Source: CAXYVC01 sp964292295
GTDB lineage: Bacteria > Acidobacteriota > Holophagae > Holophagales > Holophagaceae
DNA length: 5,145 bases
NCBI GenBank assembly: GCA_964292295.1
Contig: CAXYVC010000157.1
Coordinates: forward strand, 1 to 5,145
Reading direction: 5' to 3'
The first letter of the stretch is position 1. Every line of letters starts with the position of its first letter. The notes under the pieces are model-generated. The model was not told where the DNA came from, ran no database searches, and saw nothing but the letters and a program-made list of their open reading frames with translations. This document shows, one piece after another, positions 1 through 5,145 of this stretch. The position numbers and the translations under genes are program-made.

Positions 1-81
1 GAGCCTGGCCCACGTCCGCTCCACGCCTTCCGCTACCGCGAAAGGCTGGCCGCAACCGCATCATCTGGACTGAACGCAAGC

Positions 82-101
82 GGGGCCCCTTCCGGGGCCC
101 C
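82..101 (-). terminator. GC-rich hairpin downstream of the TolC-family gene
   Basis: Two copies of the self-complementary GGGGCCCC (82-89 and 94-101) form a perfect 8-bp stem. The minus-strand loop is GGAA, a stable GNRA-type tetraloop. It begins 22 bases beyond the tolC-like stop codon. Neither strand has a real U-tract next to it (minus-strand continuation GCTTGCGTTC), so it could be a weak terminator, a transcript-end stabiliser, or a site working for both strands if a convergent gene ends to the left. Confidence 0.5.
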
Positions 102-122
102 CCAGTCTTGTGGAAAAAGAGG

Positions 123-1604
123 CTACTTCACCTCGAGCTTGCGGGCCTCCAGCAGGTTGCCCAGGGCCTTCTCCAGGCTGGTGACGGCGTTCATGTAGGT
201 GATCTGGGCCTGCAGCTCCTGGGCCTTGGCGGAGTCCAGGTCGTTCTGCTTGGAGAGCACCAGGAAGTTCGTGCTCATGCCGTTCTCGAACTTCTTCTGC
301 TCCGCTTCCAGATCCTTCTCGCGGAAGATGCGGGTCTTCTCGGCGGCCTTGACGCTCTTCTCGGCGGCCCCGAGGTTGCGCACGGCGGTGCGCGCCTCGA
401 GCTTGATGCCCAGCTGCAGGTCCTTCAGGCCGAGCTCGCTGCTGCGCCGGTTGGCCCGCGCCTGGATGAGCTTGCCCTTGGCGGCGCGGTTGAAGACGGG
501 CATGGCGAACTGGAGGCTCGCGCTGTAGCCGGGGTAGGTGGCCTTGGTGAGGTCCTTGTTCACGTTGGAGAGGCCGTCCCAGCTCGCGCTGTCGCCGGTG
601 TAGCCCACGGTGGCGTTGAGGGTGGGAAGGAGGCCGTTCTTCGCGGCCCCCTCGAGCACCTGCTTGGACTCCATGTCCAACTGCGCGCCCTTGAGCTCCA
701 CGCGGTGCTCCAGGGCCATCCTCTCCGCCTCCGCCTCGCTCATCTGGGCACGGCCCAGGGCCGGTGCGTCGGTGGGTTCCAGGCTCGCGGGGCGGTTGCC
801 ACGGGGGAAGAGGGCCTGGATGAGCGCGTCCCGGGCGTTGAGGAGGTCCGCCTCGGCGGAGATGATCTCCTGCTCCCGCTGGGCCACGGCGGCCTCGGCG
901 CTGGTCACCTCGATGGGGGCCATGGTGCCGACCTCCACGCGGATCTTGTTCTCGCGCAGCTGCTTCTCCGCGAGGGCCAGGGCCTGCTTCTTGTTCTCCA
1001 GCTTCTTCTGGCTGTTCACCACGTCCCAGTACTGGGCCTCGGTGTCCGCCACCAGCTTGATGATCTCCTTCTGGAACTGGTAGTCCGCGGCCTGGGCGCT
1101 CTTGCGGGCGACGATGAGGTTCGCCCCGGACACCTGGCGGCCGAAGCCCTTCAGGAGGTTCTGGGTGTAGGTGGCCGTGAAGGCGCCGCTGTAGGGATAG
1201 GGGCTCACCTTGGCGCCGCTGAGGGTGTAGGACTGCAGGCGGTAGGAGGGGGCGTATTCCAGGTTCAGCGACCCGCCCCAGTCGAAGGCCTTGTCGAGGC
1301 CTGCGCTCAGGCTGCGGCTCTGGGTGGTGAGGTCGTTGGCGTGGTTGCCGTTGGCACTGCCCGACTCCTGGCGCTTCCAGGACAGGGAGCCGCTGAGGTT
1401 CCAGTCGAAGGCCCCCTCGGCGCCCAGCACGCCGGCCTTGGTGAAGTCGCGGTCGGCCTGGCTGATCCCCACCGGGAGGTTGTTCTTCAGGGCCGTGGTG
1501 ATGGCTTCCTGGAGCGTGAGGGGGAGCGGGGCGGCGGGCGCCGGGTCCTGCGCCACCAGCAGGTGGCAGACCAGCAGGGTTGGGAGCACGCCGATTGCAC
1601 GCAT
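123..1604 (-). CDS. TolC-family outer-membrane efflux/secretion channel protein
   Basis: A 493-residue TolC-family (OEP) protein, expected to form a trimeric channel through the outer membrane and periplasm for efflux pumps or type I secretion. The N-terminus is a signal peptide (basic R2, hydrophobic 4-18, likely cleavage near A18 in LVAQD); C13 lacks a proper lipobox, so it is probably not a lipoprotein. The mature part opens with LTLQEAITTALKNN, the typical first OEP helix. TYTQNLLKGFG at 145-155 is the family's strand-to-helix motif. Long Ala/Glu/Lys/Gln-rich helices at about 160-265 and 375-485 are the coiled coils; VGTMAPIEV (225-233) and ENGMSTNFLVL (440-450) begin the matching segments of the two internal repeats. 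Beta-strand regions are at about 66-145 and 325-370. The reading frame runs upstream to 1709, but ATG 1604 is chosen because GGAGGA lies six bases before it and the signal peptide starts there. Pump partners are not in the window, so substrate is unknown. Confidence 0.96.
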   Translation of the reverse strand: MRAIGVLPTLLVCHLLVAQDPAPAAPLPLTLQEAITTALKNNLPVGISQADRDFTKAGVLGAEGAFDWNLSGSLSWKRQESGSANGNHANDLTTQSRSLSAGLDKAFDWGGSLNLEYAPSYRLQSYTLSGAKVSPYPYSGAFTATYTQNLLKGFGRQVSGANLIVARKSAQAADYQFQKEIIKLVADTEAQYWDVVNSQKKLENKKQALALAEKQLRENKIRVEVGTMAPIEVTSAEAAVAQREQEIISAEADLLNARDALIQALFPRGNRPASLEPTDAPALGRAQMSEAEAERMALEHRVELKGAQLDMESKQVLEGAAKNGLLPTLNATVGYTGDSASWDGLSNVNKDLTKATYPGYSASLQFAMPVFNRAAKGKLIQARANRRSSELGLKDLQLGIKLEARTAVRNLGAAEKSVKAAEKTRIFREKDLEAEQKKFENGMSTNFLVLSKQNDLDSAKAQELQAQITYMNAVTSLEKALGNLLEARKLEVK

Positions 1605-1610
1605 GTGCCT

Positions 1611-1616
1611 TCCTCC
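1611..1616 (-). promoter_or_regulatory. Ribosome binding site of the TolC-family gene
   Basis: GGAGGA on the minus strand, six bases before ATG 1604. This site decides the start: the open frame extends 35 codons further upstream, but that extension is Pro/Arg-rich, would bury the signal peptide inside the protein and would run through the intergenic hairpin. Confidence 0.85.
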
Positions 1617-1711
1617 ATTTCCAAGAGCCAGGTTCGACCTGGAGCCTACGGCGCGGGACCGCGGGCGTTTAGAGGCCTTCAGGATGCCCAGGGGGGGCGG
1701 TGGGGGCAAGA

Positions 1712-1731
1712 AGCCCCTGCGCCCAGGGGCT
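1712..1731 (-). terminator. Terminator-like hairpin after the kinase-msrC pair
   Basis: A perfect 8-bp stem, AGCCCCTG / CAGGGGCT, with a four-base loop (GGCG on the minus strand) and followed by TCTTG. It starts about 60 bases beyond the msrC stop codon and lies 107 bases before the tolC-like start. The U-tract is short and interrupted, so intrinsic termination may be partial. It suggests that the TolC-family gene is a separate unit, or is expressed partly by read-through. Confidence 0.5.
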
Positions 1732-1790
1732 CAAAGGATCGGTGAACCGCCGGAATGGGCGGGTGAACGGTCCCGCGACAGGGTGCGGTT

Positions 1791-2264
1791 CTAAGGCACG
1801 CGGACGCTGTGGATCAGGTCGAGGATGCGCGGGAGTTCCTCGGCATCCACGGCGTCGAAGTTGTCCGGACGGTCGCTGTCCACGTCGAGCACCGCGATGA
1901 CCTTTCCCGAAGGATCCCGGAAGGGAATGCAGATCTCGGACCTGGAGCGGCTGTCGCAGGCGATGTGCCCCGGGAAGGCGTGGACGTCGGGCACCACCAC
2001 CGCTTCGCCCGTGCGGACGGCGGCCCAGCACACGCCGGTATCCCGCTTGAGCAGCATGCAGGCGATGGGGCCCTGGTACATCTTCACGATGAGCTCCCCC
2101 TCCTTCAGGCCGTAGAAGCCTGTCCAGAAGAAGTGGTCCATCTTGTGGTGGAGCAGGGCGACCACGGAGGCCATGCGGGCCTCCGGGTCCCCGCACTTGG
2201 CGAGGATCCCTTCGAGCTGGGTCCGGATGCGGCCGTAGCGGCCACGCTTCTTCTCGGCGTCCAT
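1791..2264 (-). CDS. msrC: GAF-domain free methionine-(R)-sulfoxide reductase (fRMsr/MsrC type)
   Basis: A 157-residue single-domain GAF protein, likely a cytoplasmic enzyme reducing free L-methionine-(R)-sulfoxide to methionine with thioredoxin-type recycling. It reads like E. coli MsrC (YebR): WTGFY at 47-51, GPIAC ending at C69, GVC ending at C79, DVHAFPGHIACD with C103, SEI with E110, and VLDVDS with D127 and D129. From memory, the E. coli catalytic and substrate residues are W62, Y66, C84, C94, C118, E125, D141 and D143. Spacings of the Trp, Tyr, three Cys and Glu match exactly here, and the two Asp are offset by one residue. Length is close to the family norm of about 160. An additional cysteine, C112, lies near the pocket. 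ATG 2264 begins one base after the kinase TGA, with AAAGGA at 2276-2271 as ribosome binding site, so translation is probably coupled to the kinase. A pure ligand-sensing GAF role is the alternative, but the full cysteine set argues for an enzyme. Confidence 0.94.
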   Translation of the reverse strand: MDAEKKRGRYGRIRTQLEGILAKCGDPEARMASVVALLHHKMDHFFWTGFYGLKEGELIVKMYQGPIACMLLKRDTGVCWAAVRTGEAVVVPDVHAFPGHIACDSRSRSEICIPFRDPSGKVIAVLDVDSDRPDNFDAVDAEELPRILDLIHSVRVP

Positions 2265-2265
2265 G

Positions 2266-5043
2266 TCAGGTCCTTTCGTCGGGGGCGTTCAGGCGCTTCC
2301 GGCGCGCCGTGAGCCCGGGCACTTCCTCGGGCATGCCCTTGCGGGCACGGGAGATGGCGCGCTCCAGGGCGGCGTCCGCCTCCCGCAGGCGGCCCTCCGC
2401 AGCGAGAAGCTCGGCCTCGGCGCGGTGGGGGAAGGGGCTTTCGGGAGCCGCCTGCAGGGCCTCCTTCAGAAGGCCGGGGACGGGGCCGCCCCGGAGGCCC
2501 GCGGCCACCAGGGCGCTGGCCTCGCCCGCGAGGGCCTGCGCCAGTCCAGGGGCGTCCCCCAGGCGCCTGGCGAGGGCGGCGGAGGCCTGGAAGGCCTTGC
2601 GGGCGCGCTTCGCGTCTCCGGCGGCGAGGTGGCACTCGCCCAGCTGGGCGAGGATGACCGCCTCGAGGGGCTGGCGCTGGAGCTCGCGGGCGAGGGATAG
2701 GGCCTCCGCCAGGTGGCGCTCCGAGGCCGGGTAGTCCTGGCGGATGCGCGCCAGGATGCCCAGGTTCGCGCGCGGGATGATCGTGCCGGCGCGGTGACCG
2801 ATGGCCTGCTTGAGCGCCAGGCTCTCGAGGAGGAGGCGCTCGGCCTCCGCGAAGCGGCCCGCGGCCATGGCCACGTCGCCCAGGTTGTTCAGGGCCAGGC
2901 TCTCGCTCCAGCGCTCGCCGAGGCGGCGGCTGGCTTCGAGCACCTGGCGGTAGCAGGCCTCCGCGCGGGCCACGTCCCCCTGCTGCTTGGCGAGCACCGC
3001 CAGGTTGTTGAGGGTGAGCATCTCGTCGCCGCGCTTGTGCAGGCTCTGCTCGATGCGCAGGGCCTCCTCCAGGGCCCGCTGGGCCTCGGGGAGGCGCTGG
3101 CGGTCCATGGCCAGGTTGCCCAGGTTGTTGAGGAGGGCGCTTTCGAAGTCCGCGTCCCCGGCGGATTTCGCCAGGGCCATGGCCTCCTGGAAGGCGGCCT
3201 GGGCGTCCTCCCAGCGGCCCTGGTCCACGGCCAGCAGCCCCAGCTCGGTGAGGGCCTGCATCTCGGCGCGGCGGTTCCCCTGGGCGTGGGCGGCCCAGCG
3301 CCCCCACTGGATGGCGGCGGCCGTGCCGGGGTCTCCGAGGCGGCGCAGGCAGATGCCCAGGTGCACGGCGGCGGTGGCGAAGCCCGGGGCGCTGTCCGCC
3401 GCCTTCCGCAGGTGGGGGTGGGCCGCGCGGAAGTCGCCCCGGTCCATGGCGGCCTTGCCTCGGGCGAAGGCCGCGAGGGCTTCCGGGGGAAGGGGCGGTT
3501 CGCTCGTGCGGGGGCGGCGCCCGAAGGGATCCACCGCCTTCAGGAGCTGGTCGGCCGCCAGGCGCGGCAGTTCCTGGAGGAGGGAGGGGGTGCGCGCGGG
3601 ACGGTCGATGCGGCCCTGGCTGCGCACGCGGCCGGAGGCGTCCACCAGCCGGAAGGAGAGGTGCCAGCCCGCGGCATCGTGCGCGAGGGCACTCTCGAGG
3701 AGGAGTTCCGCCCCCAGGGTGTCCGCGAGACGCCTGGCCGCAGCCCCCGTCGATGGCCCCGCTGCGGCCTCCGGGATGCGCCCGAGGGCCCCGTTCGTGG
3801 CCTCCTGGGGGATGGGGTCCAGCCGCGCGCCTCCGCGCAGGCCCGTGTGGAGCAGTTCGGGCACAACCCAGCGCAGTTCCGCGGCGAGTTCAGGGTCGCC
3901 GGTCCAGTTGGCGGTGGGCAGCACGGCCACGCGCGCGGGCCGGTGGCGCGCGAGGTCGGCGATGACGCCGCGCCCGGCGAGGACGTAGGCGCCGAGCAGG
4001 CAGAGCAGGGTGGCGAGGGCCGACAGCCCCGCCCAGGCCAGGCGGCTGACGGGGCGCTGGGTCTGGCGGAGGCAATCGGCCACGTCCGACGCGGAGGGCC
4101 GCTGGGCGGGCTCCGGGGCGAGCATGCGTCCCAGAAGACCCTGCAGGCTGCGGGAGAGGTGCCCCCGGAAGGGATGGTGGCGTCCCGCGAGGATCGCCTC
4201 CATGCGTTCGGGGCCTTCCCCGGGGAAGGGATGCTCCCCGGAAAGGAGCTCCCAGGCCAGGACGCCGAGGCTGAACACGTCGCTGGGCGTGCCCGCCAGC
4301 TCGCCGCGGATCTGCTCGGGACTGGCGTAGCGCGGACTTCCCAGGAAGAAGCCCTGGTGGGTGAGCTTCTCGCCGCCGCGGGAGCCGGAGGCAAAGGCTG
4401 CATACAGCCCCGTGGGCAGGGCGCCCTCGTCCAGGGGCATGCGGTACCCGGCAAGGCTTCCCCCGGCGAGGGGTTCCAGATGGGAGAGGCTCGCCTCGGA
4501 GTCGGGATCGCTGTCCAGGCGCGCAAGGCCGAAGTCCATGATCTTCAGGCCGTCGGCCGTGACCATGAGGTTCGCGGGCTTGAGGTCCCGGTGGATGAGC
4601 CCCTTGGCGTGGGCGGCCGCCAGCCCCTCGGCGGCCTGCCGGAGCACGTCGAGACGCGTCCGGCGGTCCAGGGTGTCGGCCACCTGCTCCAGGGTCTTCC
4701 CCTCCAGCCACTCCATGGCGATGAAGGTGCCCTCCGGCGCCTGCACCAGGTCATACACCTGGCAGACCGCCGGGTGGCTGAGCTGGGCCAGGGCCAGGGC
4801 TTCCCGGCGGAAACGCTCCAGGTAGCTGGCCCCCTCGTCCCGGCGGGGCCGCACGGCCTTCAGGGCGACGGTGCGCTCCAGCACGCCGTCCCAGGCCCGG
4901 TAGACGTCCCCCATGCCGCCCAGGCCCGCCAGGCGTTCCACATGAAAGCGCCCCTGGACCACCTCGCCGGGTTCCAGGAGGCGGCGGACGGGGGAGGCCG
5001 GGGAGGTGGGCTTGGAGGAGAGCGGGTGGGGGGGGATGGACAT
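2266..5043 (-). CDS. Membrane-anchored Ser/Thr protein kinase with TolB-like region and C-terminal TPRs
   Basis: A 925-residue Hanks-type kinase, expected to transfer ATP phosphate to Ser/Thr of unknown targets. Visible catalytic elements: glycine loop G40-L-G-G-M-G45, VALK lysine K62, probable helix-C glutamate E81, HRDLKPAN at 151-158 (catalytic D153), DFG at 170-172, SPE at 241-243 in place of APE, DVFSLG at 255-260, and a late R315. All residues needed for activity are present, and it is an RD-type kinase. The segment between DFG and SPE is about 68 residues, far longer than the usual 20-25. One hydrophobic helix at about 335-357 should place the kinase in the cytoplasm and the rest in the periplasm. 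Residues 369-505 look TolB-like (AVLPTANWTGDPELA, later LVDASGRV). Residues about 521-903 are TPRs. The first 25 residues are Pro/Ser-rich. ATG 5043 is the first in-frame ATG, but no clear Shine-Dalgarno precedes it (GGCGCTTTC-ATG), so the start is less certain than the gene. The stop lies one base before the next gene. Confidence 0.96.
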   Translation of the reverse strand: MSIPPHPLSSKPTSPASPVRRLLEPGEVVQGRFHVERLAGLGGMGDVYRAWDGVLERTVALKAVRPRRDEGASYLERFRREALALAQLSHPAVCQVYDLVQAPEGTFIAMEWLEGKTLEQVADTLDRRTRLDVLRQAAEGLAAAHAKGLIHRDLKPANLMVTADGLKIMDFGLARLDSDPDSEASLSHLEPLAGGSLAGYRMPLDEGALPTGLYAAFASGSRGGEKLTHQGFFLGSPRYASPEQIRGELAGTPSDVFSLGVLAWELLSGEHPFPGEGPERMEAILAGRHHPFRGHLSRSLQGLLGRMLAPEPAQRPSASDVADCLRQTQRPVSRLAWAGLSALATLLCLLGAYVLAGRGVIADLARHRPARVAVLPTANWTGDPELAAELRWVVPELLHTGLRGGARLDPIPQEATNGALGRIPEAAAGPSTGAAARRLADTLGAELLLESALAHDAAGWHLSFRLVDASGRVRSQGRIDRPARTPSLLQELPRLAADQLLKAVDPFGRRPRTSEPPLPPEALAAFARGKAAMDRGDFRAAHPHLRKAADSAPGFATAAVHLGICLRRLGDPGTAAAIQWGRWAAHAQGNRRAEMQALTELGLLAVDQGRWEDAQAAFQEAMALAKSAGDADFESALLNNLGNLAMDRQRLPEAQRALEEALRIEQSLHKRGDEMLTLNNLAVLAKQQGDVARAEACYRQVLEASRRLGERWSESLALNNLGDVAMAAGRFAEAERLLLESLALKQAIGHRAGTIIPRANLGILARIRQDYPASERHLAEALSLARELQRQPLEAVILAQLGECHLAAGDAKRARKAFQASAALARRLGDAPGLAQALAGEASALVAAGLRGGPVPGLLKEALQAAPESPFPHRAEAELLAAEGRLREADAALERAISRARKGMPEEVPGLTARRKRLNAPDERT
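2271..2276 (-). promoter_or_regulatory. Ribosome binding site of the GAF/MsrC gene inside the kinase 3' end
   Basis: AAAGGA lies six bases before ATG 2264 and overlaps the last sense codons of the kinase. The kinase stop (TGA, 2268-2266) and the next ATG are separated by a single C, the arrangement expected for translational coupling by ribosome re-initiation. Confidence 0.7.
2542..3261 (-). repeat. Six tandem 120-bp (40-residue) TPR-coding units within the kinase gene
   Basis: Kinase residues 595-834 fall into six units of exactly 40 residues: the aligned Leu is at 601, 641, 681, 721, 761 and 801, often preceded by Asn-Asn. At DNA level the plus-strand word CAGGTTGTT begins at 2881, 3001 and 3121, with relatives at 2641, 2761 and 3241, an exact 120-base step. 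Consensus features per unit are an NNLG-type helix A, a GR/GD turn, then an A-rich helix B with EA.R.L.EAL. Further, less regular TPRs flank this block at about 521-588 and 835-903. Such 40-residue units are typical of MalT/kinesin-light-chain-like TPRs that bind proteins or peptides. Confidence 0.8.
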
Positions 5044-5145
5044 GAAAGCGCCGTGTCGGGGCCCATTGTCACCGGAAAGGCCCCGTGTCCTCGAGGCCTC
5101 CGTTCCGCGACGGGCCCCGGGTCCGGGAAGGGGGGCGCGCGCCCC
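5044..5145. other. Region upstream of the kinase gene
   Basis: There is no gene in these 102 bases. It should hold the kinase promoter. GACAAT on the minus strand, about 25 bases before the start codon, resembles a -10 box at four of six positions but lacks a recognisable -35. The word CCGTGTC occurs twice on the plus strand (5051 and 5083), and GGGGCC (5058-5063) and GGCCCC (5079-5084) could pair across a 15-base loop. At the edge, 5132-5145 is a perfect 14-bp G/C palindrome that may belong to a terminator of a gene outside the window. Confidence 0.4.

Larger units (their letters stand above)
1605..1790 (-). other. Structured intergenic region upstream of the TolC-family gene
   Basis: These 186 bases between the msrC stop and the tolC-like start hold, on the minus strand in order: one arm of a 10-bp inverted repeat (1777-1768), two GGTGAAC words on the plus strand 21 bases apart (1762 and 1741), the terminator-like hairpin (1731-1712), the second 10-bp arm (1661-1652), a 6-bp hairpin CCAGGT-CGA-ACCTGG (1642-1628) and the ribosome binding site. 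Any promoter for the TolC-family gene should lie here, but I found no convincing -35/-10 pair. Confidence 0.5.

Noticed and set aside
1..64. A minus-strand gene starting at ATG 64 and leaving the window
   Set aside because: The frame is open (MMRLRPAFRG...), but there is no Shine-Dalgarno sequence and too few codons to judge; it competes with the equally unproven plus-strand reading.
1605..1709. An N-terminal extension of the TolC-family protein to the ATG at 1709
   Set aside because: The 35 added residues start with a proline run and would precede a normal signal peptide; ATG 1604 has the good ribosome binding site.
108..1745. A 545-codon plus-strand open frame antisense to the TolC-family gene
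   Set aside because: Its translation is Leu/Gly/Ala/Val-rich without any domain, signal or ribosome binding site. The opposite strand encodes a clear TolC protein, and long antisense frames are expected at this GC content.
2105..3307. A 400-codon minus-strand frame overlapping the kinase 3' part and msrC
   Set aside because: Its product is Pro/Gly/Arg-rich low-complexity sequence, out of frame with the recognisable TPRs and GAF domain; a GC-bias shadow.
3540..4526. A 328-codon minus-strand frame within the kinase gene
   Set aside because: It is another frame of the kinase, Pro/Ser/Arg-rich with no motif, whereas the kinase frame carries DFG, SPE and the membrane helix through the same bases.
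4860..5072. A 70-codon minus-strand frame at the kinase 5' end
   Set aside because: It lies out of frame over the kinase glycine-loop region and has a Ser/Pro-rich composition without features.

Overview
The window is a GC-rich bacterial segment (roughly 70% G+C by eye) carrying three complete protein genes, all on the minus strand, plus short non-coding flanks. High GC and a Ser/Thr kinase joined through a membrane segment to a TolB-like region and TPRs recall Acidobacteriota, perhaps the Holophaga/Geothrix group. That placement is an inference from style; the window has no rRNA or other marker gene.

In transcription order (right to left): (1) 5043-2266, a 925-residue membrane-anchored Hanks-type Ser/Thr protein kinase with an N-terminal catalytic domain, one transmembrane helix, a TolB-like region and about ten TPRs at the C-terminus; (2) 2264-1791, a 157-residue GAF-domain protein that keeps the three cysteines and acidic residues of free methionine-(R)-sulfoxide reductase (fRMsr/MsrC), starting one base after the kinase stop codon; (3) a 186-base gap with a terminator-like hairpin and further inverted and direct repeats; (4) 1604-123, a 493-residue TolC-family outer-membrane channel with a signal peptide and a good ribosome binding site; (5) a GC-rich hairpin at 101-82 beyond its stop codon. 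The left edge (1-81) and the right edge (5044-5145) contain no gene that I can support firmly.

Kinase and GAF protein almost certainly form one translationally coupled unit, which joins an envelope-sensing kinase to an enzyme that repairs oxidised free methionine. The TolC protein appears to be a separate unit, or one reached by read-through; its inner-membrane and periplasmic partners are not in the window. No mobile element, CRISPR array, tRNA or rRNA is visible. The least ordinary signals are the kinase-MsrC coupling, a large insertion in the kinase activation segment, and the structured gap before the tolC-like gene. I see no convincing sign of an entirely new system.
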